A stretch of 64,000 nt of DNA from Azorhizobium sp965227945. Lineage in GTDB: Bacteria; Pseudomonadota; Alphaproteobacteria; Rhizobiales; Xanthobacteraceae. The position numbers and the translations under genes were made by a program. Shown here in pieces: positions 17,848 through 26,924 of the stretch (its first letter is position 1; every line of letters starts with the position of its first letter). Under the pieces are notes generated by a model. That model made no database searches. It saw only the letters and a program-made list of their open reading frames with translations, and was not told the origin of the DNA. The stretch lies in assembly GCA_965227945.1 (NCBI GenBank), contig CBDDGQ010000005.1:434001-498000 (forward strand), given 5' to 3'.

Positions 17848-18240
17848 TTACTTTCCGCCGTCATTATTGCTATCGCCGCATGTATACCCCACGAAGCATT
17901 GCGGATTATCGGCGGTCGGCACCCAGGCGGGGCTTGCCACCTGCTGGTAGGCGCAGAAGGTCTGGTCACGCACATAGCGCTGGTAGGTGCGCGGATTGTC
18001 GCCCAGCACCACGGCGCCCTGGCTCTTCACCAAGGCCGCGAGGCCCGCGCAGGTGGGGGGCGCGGTGGTGGGATCGATGGCTGGCAGGCCCAGGCCCGGA
18101 GGTGGCGGCATATTCCCCTGGGCGCCCGCCATGGAGGCGGGGAGGGCGGCCAGAAGGACGCCGCCGAGGAGCGCGCGAAAGACAAGCCTCCCGGTGCGCT
18201 GGTGTGCGGGGTCGCCGGCGTGAAGCCGAACTCCTGTCAT
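17848..18240 (-). CDS. Small secreted cysteine-containing protein, unknown
   Basis: From MTGVRLHAG the product has 130 residues. A strong GGGAGGA ribosome site precedes this ATG, which decides against the longer open frame upstream. A signal peptide (core VFRALLGGVLLAALPA, cleavage after MAGAQ) is followed by a proline-rich linker. The mature domain of about 80 residues has four cysteines (TCAGL, FCAYQQ, QCFVGYTC) that could form two disulfides, and an Asn/Asp/Gly-rich end. Family unknown. It is divergent from a B12-binding radical SAM gene across 230 bp. Confidence 0.7.
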   Translation of the reverse strand: MTGVRLHAGDPAHQRTGRLVFRALLGGVLLAALPASMAGAQGNMPPPPGLGLPAIDPTTAPPTCAGLAALVKSQGAVVLGDNPRTYQRYVRDQTFCAYQQVASPAWVPTADNPQCFVGYTCGDSNNDGGK

Positions 18241-18470
18241 GACGTCCTCCCGTTTTGACCTCGTGGCGATGGCTCTAGCGCAAACGCGGCCTCGCCACCA
18301 AGCGGTAAGCCGCACGGCAGCCGCGGGAAGATTGCCCCATGGCCGAAGGATTCAACTGCCGTTGGCGTCCGCAGGTCGCGGCCACAAGCTTCGCGCCAGA
18401 TCGGCCCGTTACAGCGAGGGAGGTGAAAAATCCGGTTCAGCCCGCTGCACCGACGCAGGGATGTCTGTCG

Positions 18471-20171
18471 ATGAAGAAGCTGCTGTTTGTGATTCCGCCC
18501 TATTTCAATGCGGCGGACTATCTCGACAAGGCGCGCGCGGCGGTGCTTCCGGCCTTCACCATCCCCTATGGCATCCTGTCCATGGAAGCCTACCTGACCA
18601 AGCATTGCGAGCGCCTGGGCGGCTTGCAGCTGCTGGATCTGAACGTGACGCTGAAGCGCCTGGTGGAAACGCGCTCGGTGGAATCCTACGAGGCGGTGTT
18701 CCGCGCCGAAGTCACCGCCGTCCTGGAGGAGTTCCGCCCGGACATCGTCGGGGTGTCGGCGCTGTTCAACTCCTCCTTCGTCTACATCCAGAGCCTCGTG
18801 AAAGCGGTCAAGGATTTCGATCCGAACATGCTCACCATTGCCGGCGGTGGCCTGCCCTCGGCCGCCTTCAAGCTAATGCTGGAGTCGTGTCCGGATCTGG
18901 ACGCCATCTGCAAGGGCGAGGGCGAGCTGCCGCTCAAGGAACTCATCGACTCCGACGATCCGGCGGGTGTGATCGCCAACCATAAGTCGTGGGTCAGCCG
19001 CGCGGGCGCGGCTTCCGGAAAGGTGCCGGCGCATACCTTCATCGCCAATCTCGATGAGATCCCGCAGATGAATTACGCAATGATCAATCTGGATCATTAC
19101 AACAATCGCGGCATCGACAAGAAATACACCGATCAACCCAAGCGTGAGATGGCCATCCACACCTCCCGCGGCTGTCCCTTCCTTTGCGTCTTCTGCTCGA
19201 ACCCCTCGCTGCACGGGCGGGACGTGCGCTTCATGTCGGTGGATCGCATCATCACCGATGTCACGCGCATGCGGGACGAGTTCGGCATGACGGTCCTGAT
19301 GGTGGAGGACGACCACTTCTTCCACGACAAGGAGCGCGCCAAGCGGCTGCTGCGCGAGCTGGCCAGCCTCGGCATCCGCTTGGAGTTTCCCAATGGGGTG
19401 GCGGTCTATGCCATCGACGAGGAAGTGGCCGAACTGTTTGCCAAGGCCGGCGTGTCCGCCGTGGCCCTGGCGGTGGAATCCGGCTCCGACCACGTGCTGA
19501 ACAACATCATCAAGAAGCCGCTGAAGAAGAAGCTGATCCGCCCCGCGGTGGAGGCCCTGCGCAAGTTCGATGTGCGCTCCCATGTGTTCATCGTCACCGG
19601 CCTGCCGGGCGAGCAGGATGAGCACCGCCAGGAGACCCTGGAAATGCTCATCGAACATGGGTTCGACTGGGTTCACGTCTATCTTGCCATCCCCATCTTC
19701 GGCAGCCGTCTCTATGACATCTGCGTGGAGAATGGGTATATCGAGAACACCAACAACGAGAACTTCGTCGCCACCAAGTCGGTGATCCGGGCGCCGGGCG
19801 TCGATCCCGTGAAGCTGGAGGCCTATGCCTACGAGACGCAGTTGCGCGTCAACTTCGTCGAAAACCACAATATGAAGATCGGCCGCTATGATGTGGCGCT
19901 GCACTACATGAAGAATGTGGTGGTGAAATATCCCGACCACGCCTTCGGCCATCTCTACATGTCGCGCTGCTATGAGGGGCTGGGCGACAGCGCCCTGGCC
20001 GCGACCCATGCCACCGCCGCTTTGGATATCTTTGCCCGCGATGCGTGGTGGCGGTCTCTGGCGGAGCGCTATGGCGTCGACTACCACGCCTTGCTGGTGC
20101 CTGGCGCCGGCCTCGCCCCGGCGGCGCAGTGGATGGTACCGCAGGCCCTGGCCGCCGCCGCGCCGCTCTGA
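18471..20171 (+). CDS. B12-binding-domain radical SAM protein, unknown substrate
   Basis: This 566-residue protein begins at MKKLLFVIPPYFN. Residues about 1-190 form a cobalamin-binding-like Rossmann domain (DIVGVSALFNSS, MLTIAGGGLPS), though the classical DxHxxG motif is not obvious. The radical SAM core follows with CPFLCVFC, a CX3CX2C cluster motif binding [4Fe-4S]. The C-terminal 90 residues look like a TPR-type helical repeat (YMKNVVVKYPDHAFGHLY). Relatives include B12-dependent methylases and HpnJ/BchE-like enzymes. The frame is open upstream; an in-frame GTG at 18423 overlaps a GGGAGG and is too close to it. No pathway genes flank it. Confidence 0.85.
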   Translation: MKKLLFVIPPYFNAADYLDKARAAVLPAFTIPYGILSMEAYLTKHCERLGGLQLLDLNVTLKRLVETRSVESYEAVFRAEVTAVLEEFRPDIVGVSALFNSSFVYIQSLVKAVKDFDPNMLTIAGGGLPSAAFKLMLESCPDLDAICKGEGELPLKELIDSDDPAGVIANHKSWVSRAGAASGKVPAHTFIANLDEIPQMNYAMINLDHYNNRGIDKKYTDQPKREMAIHTSRGCPFLCVFCSNPSLHGRDVRFMSVDRIITDVTRMRDEFGMTVLMVEDDHFFHDKERAKRLLRELASLGIRLEFPNGVAVYAIDEEVAELFAKAGVSAVALAVESGSDHVLNNIIKKPLKKKLIRPAVEALRKFDVRSHVFIVTGLPGEQDEHRQETLEMLIEHGFDWVHVYLAIPIFGSRLYDICVENGYIENTNNENFVATKSVIRAPGVDPVKLEAYAYETQLRVNFVENHNMKIGRYDVALHYMKNVVVKYPDHAFGHLYMSRCYEGLGDSALAATHATAALDIFARDAWWRSLAERYGVDYHALLVPGAGLAPAAQWMVPQALAAAAPL

Positions 20172-20216
20172 GGCGGACGGCTTCCCTCACGCGGGTCGGC
20201 GCTTTAGGCTGGCGCC

Positions 20217-21131
20217 ATGAGTGACGACATTCCTTTTGACCGCAAGTTTGCGGTGCCGGCGGGGCAGGTGGATCAGGTGACGCCGCTGGTGCGGCGGATC
20301 GTGGCGCCCAATGCATCGCCCTTCACCTTTACCGGCACCTGCACCTACATCGTCGGGCACGGCAGCGTGGCGATCATCGATCCCGGCCCCGATGATCCCG
20401 ATCATGTGGCCGCAGTGCTGGCGGCGGTGCGCGGCGAGAGCGTGTCGCACATCCTGGTCACCCACACCCATCGCGATCACTCCCCCGCCTGCGCGGCGGT
20501 GCAGGCCGCCACCGGCGCGCCCACCGTGGCGGAAGGCCCGCACCGGCCGGCGCGGCCGCTGTATATTGGCGAGATCAATCCGCTGGATGCCTCCGGCGAC
20601 ACGGATTTCGTCCCCGATGTCGTGCTGGGCGATGGCGAGGCGGTCACCGGCCGCGGCTGGACGCTGCAGGCCATCACCACGCCCGGCCACACCGCCAATC
20701 ATCTGGCCTTCGTTCTGCCCGAGGAGGACCTGCTGTTCTCCGGCGACCATGTGATGGCCTGGGCCACCACCATCGTCGCTCCGCCGGACGGATCCATGGG
20801 CGATTATGTGCGCTCCCTGGAGAAGCTCGTGCAGCGCACCGAGAGCGTCTACCTACCCGGCCACGGCGGCCCGGTGCGCGATGCCCCGGCTTTCGTGCGC
20901 GACTATCTCGACCATCGCCACGCCCGCGAGGCGGCGATCCTGCGCGGCCTGGAGCGGGAGGCGCGCACCATTCCCGACCTGGTGCGCGGCATCTATATCG
21001 GCCTCGATCCCCGTCTGGTGGGAGCCGCCTCGCTCACCGTCCTGGCGCATCTGGAGGACATGGTGGGCAAGGGGATGGTGGCGACCGAGGGTGTGCCGGC
21101 GATCACCGGGGTGTTCACGCCGCTGCGCTGA
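20217..21131 (+). CDS. MBL-fold metallo-hydrolase, LACTB2-like
   Basis: This 304-residue protein has the complete metallo-beta-lactamase metal set: HTHRDHS, the histidine of PGHTANH, the aspartate of FSGDHVMAW and GHGGP. The C-terminal 70 residues (about 235-304) form a winged-helix-like domain, as in the LACTB2 group, whose human member is a single-strand endoribonuclease. Other members are thioesterases or glyoxalase II-like enzymes, so the substrate is open. It begins 45 bp after the radical SAM gene on the same strand; co-transcription is possible but not evident. Confidence 0.88.
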   Translation: MSDDIPFDRKFAVPAGQVDQVTPLVRRIVAPNASPFTFTGTCTYIVGHGSVAIIDPGPDDPDHVAAVLAAVRGESVSHILVTHTHRDHSPACAAVQAATGAPTVAEGPHRPARPLYIGEINPLDASGDTDFVPDVVLGDGEAVTGRGWTLQAITTPGHTANHLAFVLPEEDLLFSGDHVMAWATTIVAPPDGSMGDYVRSLEKLVQRTESVYLPGHGGPVRDAPAFVRDYLDHRHAREAAILRGLEREARTIPDLVRGIYIGLDPRLVGAASLTVLAHLEDMVGKGMVATEGVPAITGVFTPLR

Positions 21132-21188
21132 CGCGCGCTGCGGGGGGCAGGCCTTGGAGGCGGCGGGCGCCCGCGCTATCTGTGGGAC

Positions 21189-21866
21189 ATGTGCGGTCGC
21201 TTCGTTCAGCATCAGTCTCCGCTATTTTATGTGGAGCATTTCGGGCTCGACACCCGGGACACCCGCCTGCCCAACGCGCCGGCGCGCTACAACGTGGCGC
21301 CAACCCAGGACGTGATGGTCATCCGCCACAATCCCGAGACCGCTCGGGCCGAGCTGTCGCTGCTGCGCTGGGGGCTGGTGCCGTCCTGGGCCAAGGACAT
21401 GAAGATCGCCGCCTCGCTGATCAATGCAAGGTCCGAGACCGTAACTGAGAAGCCGGCCTTCCGGGCCGCCTGGGCCAAGCCGCGGCGCTGCATCGTCCCC
21501 GCCGACGCCTTCTATGAATGGCAGCGCACGCAGAGCGGCAAGCAGCCTTATGCCATCGCCTTGAAGGGCGGCGCCCCCATGGGCTTTGCCGGCCTGTGGG
21601 AGGGCTGGAAGGACCCCGCCACCGGCCAGTGGCTGCGCACCTTCACCATCCTCACCTGTGCCGCCAACGCCCTCATGGCGCCGCTGCACGACCGCATGCC
21701 GGTGATCGTGCCACTGTCGGAGATGGACCGCTGTCTCACCGCGCCCGATCCGCGCGACCTGCTGCGGCCCGCCGATCCCGCCCAGATGGAGCTGTGGCCG
21801 GTGTCCACGCGGGTCAATTCGGTGCGCAACGAGGATGCCGACCTGCTGGTGCCTGTGTTCGCGTGA
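21189..21866 (+). CDS. SRAP-family protein (YedK/HMCES), abasic-site DNA-protein crosslinker
   Basis: This 225-residue protein has the invariant cysteine right after the start methionine (MCGRF), which becomes the N-terminal nucleophile. It forms a thiazolidine crosslink with abasic sites in single-stranded DNA. The other active-site motifs are present: ARYNVAPTQ, LINARSET, the glutamate of DAFYEW and the histidine of HDRMPV. SRAP proteins shield abasic sites at replication forks. The gene lies 57 bp after the MBL hydrolase on the same strand and converges on a secreted-protein gene 12 bp downstream. Confidence 0.94.
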   Translation: MCGRFVQHQSPLFYVEHFGLDTRDTRLPNAPARYNVAPTQDVMVIRHNPETARAELSLLRWGLVPSWAKDMKIAASLINARSETVTEKPAFRAAWAKPRRCIVPADAFYEWQRTQSGKQPYAIALKGGAPMGFAGLWEGWKDPATGQWLRTFTILTCAANALMAPLHDRMPVIVPLSEMDRCLTAPDPRDLLRPADPAQMELWPVSTRVNSVRNEDADLLVPVFA

Positions 21867-21878
21867 GCGAACCTCCCG

Positions 21879-22508
21879 CTATCGGACCGGCTGGCCGGCG
21901 CGGGCGTTGAGCTTGTCGAAATAGGCCTTGGTGGCCTTGGCCAGCGCGGGACGGGCGCCGGTGGCGCAGGCGAAGGTGGGCTCCGGCCCGCAGGTCTTCT
22001 CCAACAGGCGCTCGCACGATGGCGCCGGATCATTGCCGCACTCGAACTCGCGGACGGTGTTGAATCGGTTCTCCACATAGGCCTTGCGGCCCTTCTCCAC
22101 GAAGCACTCGTCGCCCACCGTATCGCCGTCCATGTGCAGCGAGATCACCGTGCGCAACTTGCGGGTGGCGGGATCGCGCTCCTTCGTGCGAATGAAGGCC
22201 AGATGCTCCGCCTTGGCGTGGGTGGGGGTGCCGGCCAGGACGACCTCGAAGCGGTCCGGCTGGCTGAGCGTCAGCACCGGTGCCGCCAGCGGCACCGTCA
22301 GATCTTCCCAGGGCTGCCCCTCGCCGTCCGCCCAGCGCAGGGTGGTGAGGCTTTCCGACTTGGGAGAGACATAATAGGCCGGATCGATGGCGCACTTCAG
22401 GCTGCGGTCGGCCAGATCCTGAAGCAAGGGGCCGGCGAAGGCGGGGACAGCCAGCAGCAGCGCCATGGCCCCGAGCGCGGCCCGGAGCATCAGAGACGAA
22501 GCGCGCAC
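21879..22508 (-). CDS. Secreted protein of unknown function
   Basis: This 209-residue protein has a clear Sec signal peptide (MLRAALGAMALLLAVPAFA, cleavage before GPLL). The mature part contains six cysteines, including KCAID, ECFVEKG, FECGND, SCERLL, KTCG and FACATG, suggesting disulfides in the periplasm. No family is recognised. It lies 37 bp downstream of a DUF1499 gene on the same strand and may be co-transcribed with it. Confidence 0.65.
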   Translation of the reverse strand: MRASSLMLRAALGAMALLLAVPAFAGPLLQDLADRSLKCAIDPAYYVSPKSESLTTLRWADGEGQPWEDLTVPLAAPVLTLSQPDRFEVVLAGTPTHAKAEHLAFIRTKERDPATRKLRTVISLHMDGDTVGDECFVEKGRKAYVENRFNTVREFECGNDPAPSCERLLEKTCGPEPTFACATGARPALAKATKAYFDKLNARAGQPVR

Positions 22509-22545
22509 AGGGAAATCCTTTGGTCGGAGGCGAGCGGGATCCGGC

Positions 22546-23325
22546 TTAGCGCTTGCGGCGTTCGCTGGTCAAATCCGCCATCAGGCTGGAGATGCGCATG
22601 GCGTTCTCGCCCAGATCGTGAATGCCGTAGCGCGAGCTGGACCGCATATCCACCCGCGCCCCCTTGGGGGTGGGCCGCACCCGGATCACCACGTCGTTGC
22701 GGAACCCCATGAGGGGCGTCGGGGCCACCGCCTCGATCTGGCCGTCGCGCAGGCCACCACGCGGCGGCACCGCGTCCAGCACCCGCCACTTGCGCTTCTG
22801 TACCAGCGCCAGCACAGCGTTGAAGGCTTCTTCAGGGGTGGCATCCAGATCCACCGGCTTGATGCCGGGATAGGCCTCGCGCTGCAGCGCCGCGGCCGTT
22901 TCGCCCGGATAAGTGAGGGCGTTGGCGGTGCGCGGACGGGCAAAGCCCATGGCCCGGAAGCGCGGCGGATCCACCGCATCGGTGGTGATGTCGGTGAGCG
23001 GGGGCAGCAGCACGCCGCGGGCCAGCACCGCCGCCGGCCCGGCCACCACCGCCAGGGCGATGGCCAGCGCGCCGATGGCCCGGCCCATGCCACGCCAGCC
23101 GCTTTCCCAGACGCTGATGCACGCGCCCACCGCCAGCAGGGCCCCGATGAACGCCACGCCCAGTCCGGCGCCCAGGGTCACCAGCGCCGGGCGGAACTCG
23201 AGGACACCCATCCGATAGAGCACAGCCGCGAGCACGATGACCGGCACGGAGAACAGCGCCAGCCGGAAGCTCCAGCGCGCCAGCGCCGATTCCCGCTCCT
23301 CCACATAAAGCCGACGCTTGATCAT
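22546..23325 (-). CDS. DUF1499 membrane protein
   Basis: From MIKRRLYVEE the protein has 259 residues. The first half has three membrane segments (about 17-36, 45-68 and 80-103). The second half is the DUF1499 domain: LTYPGETAAALQREAYPGI, LDATPEEAFNAVLALV, FRNDVVIRV and VDMRSSSRYGIHDLG. The family is widespread in proteobacteria and plants without a defined function. The frame is open 35 codons upstream, but that portion is low-complexity. The downstream secreted protein may share its transcript. Confidence 0.8.
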   Translation of the reverse strand: MIKRRLYVEERESALARWSFRLALFSVPVIVLAAVLYRMGVLEFRPALVTLGAGLGVAFIGALLAVGACISVWESGWRGMGRAIGALAIALAVVAGPAAVLARGVLLPPLTDITTDAVDPPRFRAMGFARPRTANALTYPGETAAALQREAYPGIKPVDLDATPEEAFNAVLALVQKRKWRVLDAVPPRGGLRDGQIEAVAPTPLMGFRNDVVIRVRPTPKGARVDMRSSSRYGIHDLGENAMRISSLMADLTSERRKR

Positions 23326-23487
23326 GGCCGTGGGTGGTTCCGTTGCCGCTCTGTCCTGCCCGACGGGGGCTGCCGCAGATCCTGCCTGCCGCGTGCCCTG
23401 CGTCTTGGCGCAATTTCCGCCGCCTGCCAAGGGCGACCGTCCTGGGGCATCATCTGCTGTGCGCCGCCGCTTGGGAAGGCGCTGCGC

Positions 23488-24210
23488 TCAGGCGCCGCCG
23501 GCGGCCACCGGCCCGGCCAGACGGGCGGGCAGATCATCGATGCTGTCCACCACCAGATCGGCCGCCGCCAGCAAATCGTCGATGGGCGCCGGCCCGGTGC
23601 GCACCAGGATGAAGCGGGCGCCCGCGGCCTTGGCGGCGGCCAGGTCATGGGCGCTGTCGCCGACCACGGCGGCCGCGCCCGGGGCGATGCCGAAGCGCGC
23701 AATGGCGGCGCTGACCATGCCGGGGCCGGGCTTGGAGCCGAAGCCGGAATCATAGCCGTGCACCAGCTCCAGGAACGGCGTCAGGCCCAGCGCATCGGCC
23801 TGGAGGCGGGCGTTGGCCTCCGCATCATTGGTCACCAGGGCAAGCCGCACCCCCCGCCGGTGGAAATGCGCCAGCATATCCCGCGGGCGACCCAGCGGAG
23901 TGAGCGAGCGCAGGCCCTCGCGGGCAAACAGATGGTCGATTTCCGAGAGGAAGGCGGCATCCGCCGCGCGCCCCAGAGCGTGCGCCCAGGCGGGCCCATA
24001 ATGGGCCGAGGAGCCCGCCACCAGCGGCGAGGAAGGCAGGAAGCGTTCTTCGTCCGGTAGATACGCGCTGACCGCCTCCAGGCGATGCAAGGCCGCCGCG
24101 TCGGCCCCCGCGAGGGTGCGCATCACCGCGCCCGCGGCGGGTCCCCAGGTGCGGTCGAAATGCACCAGGGTGCCGTCCTTGTCGAACAACAGGGCCTTCA
24201 CATCGTGCAT
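23488..24210 (-). CDS. HAD-superfamily phosphatase, Gph-like
   Basis: This 240-residue hydrolase has motif I FDKDGTLV with the nucleophilic aspartate, motif II LVTND, the lysine of GSKPGPG and motif IV VGDSAHDLAAAKAAGA. A helical cap domain (about residues 20-90) places it in subfamily IA, as in phosphoglycolate phosphatase Gph and beta-phosphoglucomutase. The DKDGT variant of motif I recurs in alphaproteobacterial Gph-like proteins. The substrate could be 2-phosphoglycolate from DNA repair or another small phosphate ester. Single gene, divergent from the extensin-like protein. Confidence 0.85.
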   Translation of the reverse strand: MHDVKALLFDKDGTLVHFDRTWGPAAGAVMRTLAGADAAALHRLEAVSAYLPDEERFLPSSPLVAGSSAHYGPAWAHALGRAADAAFLSEIDHLFAREGLRSLTPLGRPRDMLAHFHRRGVRLALVTNDAEANARLQADALGLTPFLELVHGYDSGFGSKPGPGMVSAAIARFGIAPGAAAVVGDSAHDLAAAKAAGARFILVRTGPAPIDDLLAAADLVVDSIDDLPARLAGPVAAGGA

Positions 24211-24433
24211 CTGGGCTCCTTGCGGCGGGCGGGGACGGTCGGCGACCTTGGTCCGGACGTGGGGGAAGAGAGTTGGAAATCAAGTATTTAGCGGTATCAG
24301 AAGAGCGGTTCCGCTGCGACCTCCGGTCCTCTAGTATCACGCCAGCATGATCTGTCCCCATTCCCACCTTCCCTCGTCGTTTCCGCTGTCGGTGGCCCCG
24401 CCCGCGCGCCAGGGGCGCCCGCACCGGGGCCGG

Positions 24434-25648
24434 ATGCCGCGCCAGCCCTTGCGTCAGGTCCTAATGGTGCTGCTGCTTACCGGCTGCGGTCTCACCGCGA
24501 CGCTGGCGGCGCCCGAGCCCGCCGCCCGTTCCGCCGCCGGAGCTTCGGGCGGACGGCTGAGCGGCAAGGTGCCCCTGCCGATCCCGCGGCCGGAGGATCT
24601 GGGCGAAGAGGAGACCGAGCAGGCGGAGGAGGAGCCGGCGGTGGTAGCACCCTTGCCGGCCAATCCGCCCTCCATGGCGCTGCCCGGGCGGAACGGGCCG
24701 CCGCCCAGCTTTTCCGCCCCGCCGCCGCCGGGCACGCCGCCCAGCCGCGCGGTGCTGTTTCCCCACCCGCCCGGCTCCGAGGTCCAGACCGCGGCGCCGG
24801 GCTCGCTGCCGCCCATGTGCGCCGCGCTGGTGGCGCAGAACATGATCGTGGCGGCGCCCGCCCATGCGGTCTCGGTACGCCCCGGCTGCGCCTTGCCCGC
24901 GCCGGTGCAATTGAGCGGCGTGCGGCTGGAGGATGGACGCCTGGTCACCTTCTCGCCCGCCGCCATCCTGCGCTGCGAGGCGGCGGCGCATGTGGCCGAC
25001 TGGGTGCGCGACGATCTGGCACCGGCCGCCGCGGCGCTGGGCAGCCCCCTGGAGACGCTGAAGGTGGCCGCCTCCTATGACTGCCGTCCGCGCAACCGCA
25101 TCGTCGGCGCCAAGATGAGCGAGCACGGCCAGGGGATTGCCATGGACGTGGGCGGCTTCATCCTGGAGGACAAGCGGGTGCTGGAGGTGAAGGCCAGCGG
25201 CCTGCCGCTGTCCCTGCAGGCGGCCATGAAGGCGTCGGCCTGCATGAAATTCTCCACCGTGCTCGGGCCGGGATCGGACGGCTATCACGAGGATCATATC
25301 CACGTGGACATGGCGGTGCGCCGCCTCGACATCAAGCTGTGCCGCTGGGAGATGCGGCCGCCGTCGGGCGCGGCGGTGGCGGCCTCCGCCCGCGCGCTGA
25401 GCGCCGCGGTCAAGAATGCGTCGCCCGCGGACCCGGCACCGCAGCCGGAGGCGGCTGCGACCGGGGAGGCGCCAGCCGAGGCGGATGCGGGCGAGGACGA
25501 CGTGCCTTTGCCCGCGCCCCGCCCGGCGAGCACCGCCGCGGCGCCCCCCAAGCCTAAGCCTTCAGGCAAGACGAGCGCGTCCGGCAGCAAGCCGTCCGGG
25601 CCGTTATGGGGCGGGGCGGGCGGCGGCGGGCTCTATACGCCGCGCTGA
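24434..25648 (+). CDS. Extensin-like C-terminal domain lipoprotein, probable peptidase
   Basis: The product is about 404 residues from MPRQPLRQ, or 433 if the ATG at 24347 is used. Near the start VLMVLLLTGC is a lipobox. A proline-rich linker (about 55-135) leads to the extensin-like domain (about 145-320). That domain resembles zinc D,D-peptidases of the VanY/MepA (LAS) type: SYDCRPRNR, SEHGQGIAMD and HEDHIHVD give the H/D/H metal set. The tail is low-complexity Ala/Pro. A role in peptidoglycan trimming is plausible but unproven. Divergent from the HAD phosphatase and convergent with an L,D-transpeptidase. Confidence 0.82.
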   Translation: MPRQPLRQVLMVLLLTGCGLTATLAAPEPAARSAAGASGGRLSGKVPLPIPRPEDLGEEETEQAEEEPAVVAPLPANPPSMALPGRNGPPPSFSAPPPPGTPPSRAVLFPHPPGSEVQTAAPGSLPPMCAALVAQNMIVAAPAHAVSVRPGCALPAPVQLSGVRLEDGRLVTFSPAAILRCEAAAHVADWVRDDLAPAAAALGSPLETLKVAASYDCRPRNRIVGAKMSEHGQGIAMDVGGFILEDKRVLEVKASGLPLSLQAAMKASACMKFSTVLGPGSDGYHEDHIHVDMAVRRLDIKLCRWEMRPPSGAAVAASARALSAAVKNASPADPAPQPEAAATGEAPAEADAGEDDVPLPAPRPASTAAAPPKPKPSGKTSASGSKPSGPLWGGAGGGGLYTPR

Positions 25649-25745
25649 CCCGGCCGCGGGCGGTCACGCCACCTCTGGGCCCAGTGTCGCCCCACATGGC
25701 GCCGGGATGGGCTGGCGATCGGCTGCGCATCGGCGGCGTGCGCGC

Positions 25746-25775
25746 AAAAAAAAGGGCGCGGCCGAAGCCGCGCCC
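25746..25775 (-). terminator. UUCG-loop terminator for the L,D-transpeptidase
   Basis: GGGCGCGGC pairs perfectly with GCCGCGCCC (25754-25762 and 25767-25775). Read on the minus strand the loop is TTCG, the extra-stable UUCG tetraloop, and the stem is followed by eight T. On the plus strand only TTT follows, so it chiefly stops the minus-strand transcript. It lies 22 bp past the transpeptidase stop. Confidence 0.93.
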
Positions 25776-25796
25776 TTTGGATCGATGAGATGATGC

Positions 25797-26399
25797 TCAG
25801 AGAACCACGACGTTGGCACCCACCGGCACGCGGTTGAACAGGTCGATGGCATCCTCGTTCAGCATGCGGATGCAGCCGGAGGAGATGGCCTGACCCAGCA
25901 GTTCCGGCTGGTTGGTGCCGTGGATGCGGAACAGGGTGTCGGTGTTGCCCTGGTAGAGGTAGAGCGCCCGGGCCCCCATCGGATTGTGCGGGCCGGGGCC
26001 GACATAAGACGGCAGGCCGGCAATGCGCTGGTGGATTTCCGCAGTGGGGGTCCAGCTCGGCCATTCGGCCTTGCGACCCACCTTGGCTTCACCGCGGAAC
26101 GCCAGGCTTTCCTCGCCCACGGTCACGCCGTAGCGGATCGCAGTGCCGTCACCCTGCACGTAATACAGCAGCTTCTTGTCGGTATCGACGACAATGGTGC
26201 CGGGCTTTTCCTTGCCCTCATAGGTCACGATCTGACGGGCAAACATGCCTTCAGGCTTGACCTTGGGATAAGGAGCGTTGGCGAGCAACTGCTTGTCTCG
26301 CGGCTTCAACGCAGATTCGGGAGTGGGCTGGGGCGTGGATGACACGCATCCAGCCAGCAAAAGTCCCGTCAGAACAGCCGCAACCGACCGCGCCGTCAT
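25797..26399 (-). CDS. L,D-transpeptidase (YkuD) lipoprotein
   Basis: This 200-residue protein has a lipoprotein signal (VLTGLLLAGC, lipidation cysteine about residue 18). Its YkuD domain spans about 65-200. Catalytic residues are the histidine in RIHGTNQPE and the cysteine in SSGCIRM, with the usual arginine after it. Such enzymes make 3-3 crosslinks in peptidoglycan or attach outer-membrane proteins to it; rhizobial genomes carry many. MGARALYLYQG and PMG before the active site fit the family. Single gene with a clear terminator and a 315-bp upstream region. Confidence 0.95.
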   Translation of the reverse strand: MTARSVAAVLTGLLLAGCVSSTPQPTPESALKPRDKQLLANAPYPKVKPEGMFARQIVTYEGKEKPGTIVVDTDKKLLYYVQGDGTAIRYGVTVGEESLAFRGEAKVGRKAEWPSWTPTAEIHQRIAGLPSYVGPGPHNPMGARALYLYQGNTDTLFRIHGTNQPELLGQAISSGCIRMLNEDAIDLFNRVPVGANVVVL

Positions 26400-26714
26400 G
26401 GCCGCCTCATCGTTGGTGAAAAGAGTTCGAATCGAAGTGTCGCACCTGGATTAACGGAATGCGGACGTGCCTTGAAGAGGCCACTTTGTAGCCAAAGGCA
26501 CTGCCCCAATTCCTGTGGCAAAAATGTCTCAGGTCATGACCTATCGGCAGTCATTAACCTGGCGTTGCAAGCTTGAGGCGATGCTTGCCGCGTAAGACCT
26601 TGGACTCGTCTTGTCAGCCGCACAGTTTCGACGCAGTTGGCTCCCATCTCTCGAAGGGTCTTCACGAGAAAGCGCGATCCCTTTAAGCGGTCGCGGCGTT
26701 GGAAGGAGAGTAAA
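26400..26714. promoter_or_regulatory. Divergent intergenic region with a 12-bp palindrome
   Basis: The 315 bp between the L,D-transpeptidase and the small protein at 26715 must hold both promoters. It is lower in GC than the flanking genes. It contains a perfect 12-bp palindrome AGGTCATGACCT at 26532-26543, a possible regulator site. A T-arm-like GTTCGAATC near 26425 was checked and is not part of a tRNA. Confidence 0.4.
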
Positions 26715-26924
26715 ATGTCCACGAACTCAGTTCAGGAACAACAAGCCCGCGTTGAAGCGGAGCGCAAGCATTACGCCGGCCAGGCCAGCCAGTGGCGCGA
26801 GATCGGCATCACTGCCGTCGCTGCCGCCGCGCAGTATTCGCCGGCCCGCGATGAGAAGCCCAAGGCGTCCGACGAGCCGCACAAGATCGTAACCCTTCGC
26901 GACCTGGATTTCCTCGCGGCCTGA
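26715..26924 (+). CDS. Small soluble protein of unknown function
   Basis: This 69-residue product starts at an ATG preceded by a strong GGAAGGAGAG ribosome site (26701-26710). That site supports a real gene and decides against the longer open frame. The N-terminal third is a likely amphipathic helix rich in Glu/Gln/Arg (VQEQQARVEAERKHYA). The middle is alanine-rich and the end is charged, with no signal peptide or membrane segment. No family is recognised. It lies 163 bp upstream of corA on the same strand. Confidence 0.65.
   Translation: MSTNSVQEQQARVEAERKHYAGQASQWREIGITAVAAAAQYSPARDEKPKASDEPHKIVTLRDLDFLAA

Noticed and set aside
26420..26440. GTTCGAATC, a T-arm-like sequence suggesting a tRNA
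   Set aside because: No acceptor, D or anticodon stems can be built around it.
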